From the NCBI GenBank assembly GCA_028583415.1, contig CM053267.1:54140914-54204913 (forward strand): a stretch of DNA of 64,000 nt, in the 5' to 3' direction. Made by a program: the position numbers and the translations under genes. Every line of letters begins with the position of its first letter. The stretch's first letter is position 1. Positions 36,571 to 46,532 of the stretch are shown here, piece after piece. Below the pieces are notes generated by a model. It saw only the letters and a program-made list of their open reading frames with translations, was not told the origin of the DNA and did no database searches. This DNA comes from Protea cynaroides (Eukaryota; Streptophyta; Magnoliopsida; Proteales; Proteaceae).

Positions 36571-36616
36571 AAATCTAAATTAATACTGGATTTTGGGATA
36601 AGGGTCTTACATAAAG

Positions 36617-37320
36617 TGATCATTGTTTTTGTTTTTTTTTTTTCTTCTTCTTTTCTTAACATCCAAACATTGTCTAAAAGTTTTAATGGAAATATAGAGA
36701 GAAAATTTTTAGATGAGTATATTTTCTATTCACTTTTTTCTTTGAGTACTCTATTTTATCACATGAGAATAAATTTGGCCATTAGATATTTACAGAATAA
36801 TCTATGTTGTAGATGTAAGAACAGTTGGTTCTCCATTTTTTCTATCATCGATTTTTCTTGTCTACGTACTAGAGAACCCCTCCCTAAAATGTATTAAGTA
36901 ATTGTAATCTAATTTCAGGCAATCCATAAAAAATGAAATATTAAGATAGGTCTTATGGCTGTTTAGATACTTATAAGCAAAACCTATGATCATCTTCAAT
37001 AGAGCTTGTAGCATGAAATCCTACTCCTGCAAGTTTTTTACTTTGAAGGGCGTATAGAAAAAAAAAAAATTTCCCTTCTTATTATCTCCCAAAAGTAATA
37101 CCTCACTTAAATTTTGCAACATGACCGATTATTATCGAGTCCATTTTTTTTTACATGATTGGTGTCATATTGGTTGGCACCAATTATTTTTAATGCACGT
37201 TCATTATGTGATCACAGAAACCACAATAAATATGGGGTAGTTTTGATATTTTAAGGGAGGGATTGGGATGGTGTCACCAATAATATCCCATTCTTATCTA
37301 GCCAAAGCAAATGCACATAC
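36617..37320. other. Intergenic, no gene seen
   Basis: AT-rich sequence between the 4.0-kb LTR-like element and the Copia fragment. The open frame at 36568-36897 has no recognisable domain. Confidence 0.4.
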
Positions 37321-37324
37321 AGCA

Positions 37325-37667
37325 ATTTCTCTCCATTAACGTTCTAGACTTTGGAGTAGAACCTTCAGTACCAGAAGCTGAAGCAATCACGTAACAACTT
37401 ATCGCATGCAATAACAGTTGAAGCTGTTACGTAAAGTTTCTTACATGCGATAATAGCTGAAGCTATTACATAAACCACATGCGATAATAAACTGCACCTA
37501 TGTTATCGTCTGAATACTCTAGTTGATCACTTTTCTTTCTCTGTTTGTAACCGAGTGAAACTCTAAGAGTTTGTATCGTACTGTAACACTATGATCGCAG
37601 ATCATATAAACAATAATGTACATGTGTCAAGTGAGTTAATGAAATTACAACCATATTGATTTTAATA
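37325..37667 (+). repeat. 5' LTR of a truncated Copia element, with internal tandem repeats
   Basis: LTR-like sequence ending just before a primer site TGGTATCAAAGC (37668-37679). Its left end is not precisely defined. Inside, at 37375-37490, a 40-50-bp unit containing catgcgataata and gctgaagctxttacxtaa recurs about three times. No matching 3' LTR lies downstream, so the element is truncated near 39950. Confidence 0.6.
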
Positions 37668-37735
37668 TGGTATCAAAGCTCTATTCAGCAACCTCTTTTT
37701 TTTTCTTCTTCTAATCCTCTTCCTTCTCAATCACT

Positions 37736-39950
37736 ATGTTGACCAATGAACTACCCTCTGCCCTCCCCAACTTTCATCATTTTATCTCCATCAAGCTCAC
37801 CAAGGATAACTATTGCCTTTATGGTGCTCTCAGTTTCTTCCTGTTCTTCGAACCTATGATCTTGAGGGGTTCATCAACGCATGGCAATGTCACTGCTCCA
37901 TCGAAACTTCTCATAGCATCTGTAATCAGGCCATCCTTCTGCTTGTCTCACCCACCACATCATCACCCATCACTGTTCGTTATTGGAAGAGCCATTCAGC
38001 TAGTGTATGACCCATGTCAGCAAGGAAAGAGCCATCAGTTCCCATCTCCTTCCACACACACCGTCACTACTTCCCTCTTAGAATTAATTCATTCAGGCTT
38101 ATGGGGGCCAGCCCCTATTTTATCTTCTTATGGACATTGTCATTACATGTCTTTTATTGATGATTTTAGTAAGTTTACATGGTTTTTTCTTACTACCATC
38201 AAAGGGTTGCTTTTCAAACCTTTATTATTTTTAAGGTCTATGTTGAATGGTTGTTGGATCGAAAAATAAAGGCTTTGCAATTGGATTGGGGAGGTGAGTT
38301 TTGATCCTTCTCCAAGGAATTAGCTAGGTGTGGTATTGTGCATCGGATTCATGCCCACATGTGCATGAACAGAATGGATCGGTTGAACAGAAACATCATC
38401 ATGTTATTACCACGGGCCTGTCCATCATGGCTTATGCTTTCTCTACCAATGTGCTATTGGGGCACTATTTTTGAAGCATCTTGTTACTTGATAAATCGGA
38501 TCCCCTCTACTGCACTTGGTTAAATCACACCCTTTGAAAAATTATTTGGTCGACCCCCTAACTACTCCACATTAAGAACATTGGGTTGTGCATGCTACCA
38601 ATACCTCAGTCCCTACACCTCTCCAAACTAAAATATCGTTCTCCCAATGTGTCTTCATTAGGTATAGCTCCTCCCACAAGGGTTACAAGTGCCTCAACTG
38701 TAAAACTAATTGGATCTTCATTGCAAGGGATGTGATTTTTGATGAAAATTTATTTCCCTTCAGCAAACCCCTCTTTGAGCCATCCCTACCCATACAACCC
38801 ACAATGACCCCACTTGGCCCACCGCCAGTTTTAGGCTCACTACCCAACATCTCACCGGCTCCTCATACCCAACCCCATTACCACCACCCAACAGACCATC
38901 TCATGTCCAACCACTACTGACACCTGAACCTCCCCATCCACTAAGTCCAACATCAAACCCCAACACAGTCCATACCCCTCCCATGAACCCCATGTCACCT
39001 GTGTGCAATGTGGCATTACCAGACCCAAAATCGGAACTGATGGCACCATTTCTTGGTTACTTGCGTGCATTAGTCCTCATGCATTTCTTGCTACCGAACC
39101 CACTTGCTATACTGATGTTGTTAAAAGCCCTGAGTAGAGGGCTGCAATGAATGTCGAATTTCATGCCCTGTTAACCAATGCACGTGGTCTCTCGTTCCTC
39201 CCTCTAGCTCACACAATTTGGTTGGCTACAAATGGGTTTTTCAACTCAAAAGGAAGGCTACCGGGAACGTTACAATGCTTGTTTGGTGGCTAAGGGTTTT
39301 TTCCAGCAACCTAGTATTGATTACAGTGACGCCTTCAGTCCCATTGTCAAAACGACCACTGTTAGGACTATTTTAGCATTAACCACCACTTATGGCTGGC
39401 CAATCCTATAGATTGATGTTCAGAATACTTTTCTACGTGGTTTCCTTGATGATGATGTCTACTTGATGCAACCCTCTAGTTTTACACATCTGCAATATCA
39501 ACTACACATCTACAAACTTCATCATGCTCTTTATGGTCTCAAGTAGGCTCCATGGCCTTTGTACTCTTGGCTAAGCAATCGGCTACTTACTCTGGGGGTT
39601 CGTTCAGTCTAAGGCTGACACATCTCAATTTGTCGTAGCCACAATGGTAACATCATTCTCATGCTTATATATGTCGATGACATCTTTATTGTTTCCAGTA
39701 GAATGACACTCATCAACAGTATCCTCACACCATTGCAAAATGATTTTTCTATGAAAGATCTTGGTATCTTTAAGTAATTCTCAGGACTTGAAGCTACTTA
39801 TATTCCCTCAGACATGGTTCTCTCTCAGGAGAAATACATTCTGGATCTAACTTACATAAGCATGCCCAAAATGCAGCCATGTACACCCCTACTCTATTCA
39901 TCTTCTTCTTATTGCTCAAGAGCCTAATATGTTTCCAAAACTTTCTCTAG
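37736..39950 (+). pseudogene. Truncated Copia gag-pol
   Basis: Shortened gag-like start at 37736 (MLTNELPSALPNF, then ISIKLTKDNY), followed almost directly by integrase (LLELIHSGLWGPAPILSSYG, then FIDDFSKFTWFF at 38060-38200), the post-integrase block (GYKCLNCKTN near 38680), and reverse transcriptase from about 39220 with DAFSPIVKTTTVRTILALTT, then LMLIYVDDIFIV (YVDD at 39675-39686) and a DLGIFK motif. Most of gag and all of RNase H are missing. Stops and frameshifts occur throughout (for example at 38270, 38521 and 39148). It ends without an LTR near 39950. Confidence 0.8.
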
Positions 39951-40784
39951 GTGGACTTGTACAAAGTAAGAAATGATTTTCCGTATATTTGAATGAAGTT
40001 TAGAAAAATCTTATTTTTCAGGAATTTTTAATGTTAAATGTCATTTGTCTAGAAAATTTTACAATGTAACATATACTTAAACCTAAAATCTTTCAAACGG
40101 CACCGGGTTCGGACCGCAGGGAACCGTAGCATTTCAAAAAAAAAAAAAAAAATCAAATTATTTTTCAATGAATTATTTTCCCATGTGGTAAAATATGTCA
40201 TGGATGAAATTAGCACCAGTAGGTTTTGGATATATTTCCGTTTAATGCAAAATTTTCAATTTTTACAATTTTTATTTTATCATAATGGCAAAATGCATTA
40301 TGGATAAAACTTAACACATGAGTAGAGATGTCTACAAAACATCTCATAACGATTAGCATCAGCTAACTACCCTTTATGATTATAGAGACATCTAATAAAA
40401 TTGAATGATTGGCAAATAGTTTACAATGTGCGAACTCAAGGAATGTTATACATAGCCCAAGAGATGGCAATTGGGGCCGATCCACCTATTGGTGAGTTCT
40501 CCTTGTAAAACCAGGGAGCCCTATGCATGTCTATTGGATAAGGTTGGGAATGGTTTCCCAACATTTAGAAAGGCCTAAGTTCAGGAAAAAGATCATTTGA
40601 AGTGAGGCAACTGTGTAGTGAGGATCTCATCCACTCAAAGTGGATTGACATATATCTCGATCCACTCAAAATGCATCGGGATACACATAAATCCACTTTG
40701 AGTGGGTGAGATCTTCAATACACCTCGCTGCAAGGGTGGCCTTATTACATAGGATCCCAATCCCTAAGTTCAACTCTTCTTAAC
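39951..40784. other. Intergenic, no gene seen
   Basis: AT-rich stretch with a poly-A run at 40136-40152. A short imperfect inverted repeat around 40635-40710 (ccactcaaagtgga and its relatives) is the only structure noticed. Confidence 0.4.
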
Positions 40785-40792
40785 CCTTGGAG

Positions 40793-41446
40793 TAAGGGTG
40801 TCAAAACTGGGCCCGGCCCGGTAGCACGGAACGAGCCAGCCCAATATAACCCGAACCCAGCCCGGACCGAGCCTTAATGGACAGGTTTTGGTCTCAGCGT
40901 GTAAAGCCCGACACCGTTTCAGCCCAAATCGAAACTAAACCGGACCGGTCCATTAAGAAACCCGAATTAGTCCAAACCGATAAAACCCAACCCGAACACT
41001 GGTAAGGTCCGTTCGGGCCCAATTTCTTAATTTTAATGGTTTTAAATTATAATAGATTGTGTTACACTATTAGAGTTCACTCTGATCGATTATGTGAATC
41101 TATAATTGAAAAGATTATGTTAATTGTTATAGTTTATTAAATTACATACATATGGAAAGAATAATGCTAATTTTATAGATAGAAATAATAAAATAGGCTA
41201 TATAGTTTACATATAAAAGGGGCCCGATAGCCCGATAAGCACGATCCGGACCGAACCAACCCGAAATCACCTCAATAAACCCAGTTCGATAACAAACCGA
41301 CACCGGCCAGCCCGTTAGTTATTGTGTCCAGCGCAGCCCACCCCAGCCCGAACTCTTAATGGACATGTTTTGGCCTGGGCTTATAAAACCCGACACCGAT
41401 TCAGCTCAGACCGAAACCGGCCTAGACCGGCCCGTTGACACCCTTA
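40793..41446. mobile_element. hAT-type MITE (654 bp)
   Basis: The exact 8-bp duplication CCTTGGAG flanks the unit (40785-40792 and 41447-41454). Terminal inverted repeats are TAAGGGTGTCAA...TTGACACCCTTA. Both subterminal regions are GC-rich arrays of CCCGGCCCG, CCCGAACCC and GACCGG words, and the centre is AT-rich. It has no coding capacity. The organisation parallels the element at 60482-61384. Confidence 0.85.
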
Positions 41447-41454
41447 CCTTGGAG

Positions 41455-42213
41455 CCACCTGTCTGAAGTGGCTCATGGTTCTCATGGGCTTCAATCTTTC
41501 TTGGTTCATGTGAGATTGAGGTCGCACATAGACCCGGTATTTATTTGGTCCACCACAAAAAATAAGTGTAGGTTGGGGTTCCCCCTCATCCCTAAAAAAA
41601 AAAAAAAAAAAAAAAAGCTAGACCATCCTAGCCAGCCCAACCCATACACGACCCTATAAGCTATAATTGGTTGCAAGGAGAGTCAATAGGAAAAAGAATT
41701 GAAAATTTTAAACTTAAAAGAAAGTTTTTGTAAACATTACAACAATACATGCTATCACATAACTATGCAACTAACTAAAAATCATTCCATATTTAGTCAT
41801 TAACTCATATTTTATTTTATGTCCAAATTCTTTGCATTTAGAAAGTAAAATAAATTTTACATATAATACGTATCATTATTATATATTATAAAAAATTTAA
41901 ATAGTTCATATAATCATGTTGCGTTAGAGCTACAAAAGTTTCCTTTTTAGGCTTGAAAATTTTCACTTCCCTTTTATTTAATTTCCAGCAATTCAACTGA
42001 ACCATACTAAAACCTAACATTCAGCCCAGCCCATATACAATTCTATCCAAACCAAAGATTCCGACCTCCCATGTGAAACCATAGCCCCCTCCCAGCCAGC
42101 CCAACTCTTTTGTGACCCTACCTGAAACCTAATATTCCGACCTCCCATGTCATCCCATCCCACCCCAGCCCATATGCAATTCTATCTAAAACCATATATT
42201 CCCTACTCCCTCC

Positions 42214-42284
<71 letters not shown>

Positions 42285-43286
42285 ATAGAGGTGAAGCAGC
42301 AACTTGCCCACTGGCCAATTTAACTAATGGTGGTGACCCATAAATGAAAAGAAAAAATAGTACTGGTAGTCCATTAGCCAATTCAACTAGTGGGTACCCA
42401 TAAAAGAAAATGCATTAATTTAGATTGTCTAGATGTGCCAGGTGATAATTTGCTTTGTTGTCTCATATTTTCTATTATATAATTATTGTAATTTGTGCTA
42501 ATCTCAATCATTAATCCTGTCTGTCTTTTGCTGGAAAAAATGAAGTTCTTAATACCATTATCATTAATGACTAAAACAAATAAATTAACAAGAAACCCAT
42601 CAATGTAAGATATATACCCTTACAAATTAAAAGTATATTTAAAAATCCTCATTCTATTTTAAAAATGGGTTTCAAACTTTCAATCCATAAAGTTTTACGG
42701 TTTAATGATCAATTTGATACAAATCATCCTTCTTTTGATTACAAATATAGAAATAAGTAAAAAATAAGAGAGAATGTGGGAGACTTATCACTAAAGGATA
42801 CCATTTGTTTACTATCTTTGGCCTTGTTTGACATGGAGAATTCATACAAAATCTCAACTAAAGATCTCATGTAATTTAATTCAAGTCCTTAAACTTTAAC
42901 AACCTAGCTATTTATCAATTGATGGGTCCATCTAAATGTCACCTCACATCTAGTCGTGCATCCAATAGAGTTGGTTATGATATTTAAAAGGATTAGGATG
43001 TAAGATCTTAGCCTTAGTGACACAAATATATGGGCAAAACCTTGATTGATACTGGTACAAAACATAGGTTACATGGAAACCAAAATAAAGCCAAAACACT
43101 ACCGCTCTGTTTAATTTGTTTTATCGTAAATTTTTATGTGAAACTTTTATACGGTAATTTTTTTTTTCAATATTTATTTTCAAGAGATAAAATATAGTGA
43201 TCTCTCTAAAGGCCAAAGGGAGGTAAAAGGAAATTTGCCTTCCTTGTATCTCTTGGAAACAAAAAGTTGAAAAAAAAAAATTAACA
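41455..43286. other. Intergenic, with a long (CT)n microsatellite
   Basis: AT-rich spacer. A run of C (about 42211-42223) passes into an uninterrupted CT dinucleotide tract to about 42281. A poly-A run lies at 41597-41617. The open frames across the CT tract are artefacts. No gene is seen. Confidence 0.5.
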
Positions 43287-44712
43287 TATAAAATAGGGAA
43301 AATTCACCCCCCCCTCCTCGGTACTTTGCTTTTAAGCCATCGAACCTCCAACTTCGTGATTAATTTCACGTGTACTCTCAGGGGTTCGGGAAAATAGTCG
43401 GTTCCCACCAGCCGATGCCCAACACGTGGGTGTCGATTGAATCCGAGCCTTCGATCCTAGCCGATAAGGTGAGCCGACAAAGGGTGTCAGCTTATGCATC
43501 AACTAGGATGGATGGCTCGGATCCAGTCGACATACACGTTGTGGGCATCGACTGATGGGAGCCGATTCTCCTCCCAAACCCCCCGAGAGGAGAGGATTTG
43601 GATCCTCACCTCTCAATTTCATTATAACCAAACATCTTCTTCATCTTTCTTGTCTTCTCTGGTTGTTCCCAACTCATCATCATCTTTCTAGTCTTCTTCG
43701 GCGACGACACTGTAATAATATCCATCTCTAGTCTCCGGGGAAGTTTTCATTTTTTTCTTTCTCTAGATGACATGCCTGGCTCGAATTTCTTTTCTTCTTG
43801 AGACTTCACTAGTTCAACTTCATTGGTGTATACAATGAAGCTGGCAAGGTAATCACTTTGAATCTAGGCTATCCTAGAGCTGGTTCTCCTAGTCTTAGCA
43901 GCAATATCGACCTTGCAATCAGCAAGCTCTCAGCTCTTGTAGACCTCTTCATTGTTCCTAGCAGAAACATGGGTTCTCTTCCACAAACGCTATCTCAACT
44001 GAAGAACATTTTGGTTCCTCACTCTAAGCAAGAATTTCATTTCAGGTGAGATGTCTGCTGCTCTCGTCGAACTCTAGAGCCTCCAAACCCTTGATCTTAG
44101 CTACAATCAGCTTAGCAGCGGGATTCCTCCAGCCATCGGAACAAGCCATTCACTTTCCAATTTAATTCTCTGTCACAACCACCTCACTGGTTCAATCCCT
44201 TCCTTCACTTCGCAAACCTTATTTGTCTCGATCTCAAGCACAACAACCTCGCCGGTGCTATCTCGCCTTCTTCACTCCCAATGTTGCTTCACTACCTCTC
44301 TCTATCCAACAACCGATTGAGTGGACCGGTAGACAAGCTATTAGGCCGACTCAACCAGCTAAACTACCTCGACCTGAGCTTGAATCGGTTCACTGGCAAC
44401 ATCCCAGACATCTTCTTCACATTTTTTTTATCACAAACCTACAATTACAGAGGAACTTCTTCACTGGGCTGGTTAGTCCGTTGGGTCATGTTACAAATCA
44501 CGACCGTTGATTTGAGCTACAACTGATTTTCCAGCGAAATATCTCCATTATTGTCGACGGTGCAAAACTTGTACTTGAACAATGAAGTTCATGGGACAGG
44601 TGTCCGGCAACTTTGTGGACCAGTTGTTGTCATTAGAGATACAGATTCTGTACTTACAATATAACTACTTGACAGGAATCGAAATCAATCTGACATCGGA
44701 CATTCCATTGAG

Positions 44713-46218
44713 GAGTCCGAATCGTCTCCTATGTGTACGGGCATAGGAGAGGAGGCGGAGACCATCGGATGACCGTCACGTGGAAATGCGATTATCCGAC
44801 GATGTTAACCAAAATTGAAGAAACAGAAACTAGTGTGCGTCTTATACATTGGAAAACATGCCCATTTTGAATCTATTTCTAAAACAACAGAGGCAAGGCA
44901 AAAGGAAAAACGAAACAGTGGTTTCTGGGAAAGAGAAGAGACGGAGAGGAGGCGGAGTCCGGATTTACGAACCAGAAGGCATCTCCAGTAGGAGACGATT
45001 CGGATTCCAGTCGTCTCGTCTCTGCTCATAACTAAATATCCCCCCTGAAAAAGTGAAAAAAGGAAAACTCCAAATCATTTCTTGCTCTCTGGAAAGCGTA
45101 AAAGCAACCAACTCCTCCATTCGGAATTTCTTGATGGCCCTCTTTATTCCATGAAGATCTCTCTCGTCTACGTCTCTTCTGTAGTAGGACTTCCACCATT
45201 GAAAAAAGAGTAAAATTGCAGACAAACCCCACTTTTGAACTTTGATTTTACTTCATGGAACTGTCAATTTCTACGGTAAATTCGCCATCGTTGTTGTTCG
45301 AGCTTTGAACCAAACCTCCTCAACTCTGCTCCTTCAAACAGTGACTATGGCTGTTTTTGTGTCGCATTAGGGTTTCAGAGTTTGTAATAATGGCGCCTGA
45401 AGAGATGGATTTGGTTCCACAGCAGCGGATGGAGAACGGATTGAATTCTCAGATGATTTTCCAGGACGAGGCCTTGCAGTTCTCTGGTAGGAAAACCAGA
45501 GAAGTGAGCGATTTTGTTGATGAGAAGATGTTTTTGGTCGGGCGAGACCGGTTTTTCCGGTCGGCACCGGGGGCGGACTTTCGTCATAATATATTCGATA
45601 GCTCTCCGGGACGGCAGGAGCAACCTGAAAATCAGAGCTGGAATAATGGCGAGGGAAGCACTGGGACACCTAGTGGTGAGGGATCGGAAGGAGAGGAGGA
45701 AGATGATGATGAGGATGAGGATGAGGAAGATGAGGTTGACGAAGTTGATGGTGAAGTGGAAGGCTTGGTTGCAGTCGACGATGGCAATAATAAGAATAAC
45801 AATAACAGCAGTAATTTACATAACAGTTCGGAGAAATTACGCAACAAGAAAACAAATTTACAGAAACACCATTCTTCCTTCGGTATGAGAGTTCATTACC
45901 TTTCTTCTTCTGTTCTTACTTACAGGGTCTTGTCTTATGGAGTTTTTATGTTTTATTCGGGGTTTTATGTCGAGAATAGGTTCAGACAGGGGAGTATTGC
46001 TGAAGGACGGCAATGGTGTTCAAAGTGAACAACAGCAACAACACCACCGGATCAACCATTTTGAGAATGCAGTCACAATTGCGGAACCCGAAATGTATTA
46101 CACTCAGTTTCTTCAATTTTGGTTAACACCGTCGGATGACCGCATTTCCACGTGGTGGTCATCCGACGGTCTCCGCCTCCTCTCCTATGCCCGTACGCAT
46201 AGGAGACGATTCAGACTC
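44713..46218 (+). mobile_element. Inner gene-carrying MULE (Pack-MULE) F, inserted in the LRR fragment
   Basis: The exact 9-bp duplication TCCATTGAG flanks the 1,506-bp element (44704-44712 and 46219-46227). Terminal inverted repeats of about 110 bases begin GAGTCCGAATCGTCTCCTAT on the left and GAGTCTGAATCGTCTCCTAT on the complement of the right end, and run to about 44822 and 46108. Each contains a small hairpin (CTCCTATG...CATAGGAG). A further partial copy of the terminus in reverse lies inside at about 44990-45012. The ends are unlike those of the other MULEs here, so this is a second family. Confidence 0.9.
45387..46120 (+). pseudogene. Captured host exons, possibly a U-box protein (PUB62/63-like) N-terminus
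   Basis: An ATG at 45390 opens a long frame: MAPEEMDLVPQQRMENGLNS, QMIFQDEALQFSGRKTREVS, then DFVDEKMFLVGRDRFFRS, a Glu/Asp-rich tract at about residues 115-145, and an Asn-rich stretch. A plausible intron follows (donor at 45881 after TTCG, pyrimidine tract and acceptor ending 45925). Beyond it another frame reads ENAVTIAEPEMYYTQFLQF at about 46057-46115, just before the right inverted repeat. This order recalls plant U-box proteins of the PUB62/63 group, but that is memory only, and the U-box itself is absent. A preceding 5' leader may start near 45030. The retained intron-like gap suggests capture from genomic DNA. It could still be transcribed. Confidence 0.4.
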
Positions 46219-46532
46219 TCCATTGAGCAGTTTGTTCTTTGTGTTTACAATATAATAGTATGGTGCTGCCAGACATTCTAGCTATGCGTAGGTATGGTAT
46301 GTAAAAGTATTTGTAAATTAATGGTTTGTGAGAGTTGTGTAAGACAATAACTTAACTACTGTTTAGGGGAACGATGCCACATCATCGCTTAAGAGACCTG
46401 TCCGTTATGATAAGGTCTGCATGATACATATTTAATAAATGAGGAGGTGTGTTGAGTTAATCACAAAATTGGGGATTGAGTGACATAAAAACAAAATACA
46501 AGGGGGTGAAAGAAATTTTCTCTATAAAATAT

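Larger units (their letters stand above)
32635..36611. mobile_element. Large solo LTR-like element 2 (4.0 kb)
   Basis: Begins TGTCACACCCC and ends GGGTCTTACA like element 1, and is flanked by the exact 5-bp duplication TAAAG (32630-32634 and 36612-36616). No retroviral-type coding sequence is visible. It is longer than element 1 mainly because of a SINE (32812-32911) and an organelle-like insert (about 35760-36570). Its middle carries amplified GGTTGCAAACCGTAGGCCGC-type repeats instead of the GTGGTCG words of element 1. Confidence 0.75.
43800..46280 (+). pseudogene. Captured extracellular LRR protein (At1g03440/At4g03010-like), split by a MULE
   Basis: Leucine-rich-repeat sequence in several frames: VITLNLGYPRAGSPSLSSNI and AISKLSALVDLFIV (43840-43960), GSLPQTLSQLKN (43972-44010), LQTLDLSYNQLSGGIPPAIG and SNLILCHNHLTGSIP (44083-44210), LLHYLSLSNNRLSGPVDKLL and LNYLDLSLNRFTGNIPDIFF (44281-44420), NLQLQRNFFTG, TVDLSYN (44500-44525), VQNLYLNN and QILYLQYNYLTGIEI (44640-44690). 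It stops at the inner MULE (44713) and resumes at 46219 with IPLSS and a short LQYN-containing tail to about 46280. The order fits a small single-exon LRR protein as I recall it from Arabidopsis. The first part of the protein is missing and frameshifts are frequent, so it is not functional. Confidence 0.8.
43296..46523 (+). mobile_element. Outer gene-carrying MULE (Pack-MULE) E with an LRR gene
   Basis: The exact 9-bp duplication TATAAAATA flanks the unit (43287-43295 and 46524-46532). Terminal inverted repeats begin GGGAAAATTCACCCCC on the left and GAGAAAATTTCTTTCACCCC on the complement of the right end, continuing imperfectly for about 75 bases to gtgattaa. Without the inner MULE (44713-46218 plus one 9-bp duplication) it is about 1.7 kb. 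The cargo is an LRR-protein gene fragment; there is no transposase. Confidence 0.8.

Noticed and set aside
42118..42381. Minus-strand open frame rich in Arg-Glu repeats
   Set aside because: It is the translation of the (CT)n microsatellite and has no start context or domain.
45632..45855. Minus-strand Ser-rich and His/Pro-rich open frames
   Set aside because: They are antisense shadows of the Glu/Asp-rich tract of the captured gene in the inner MULE.
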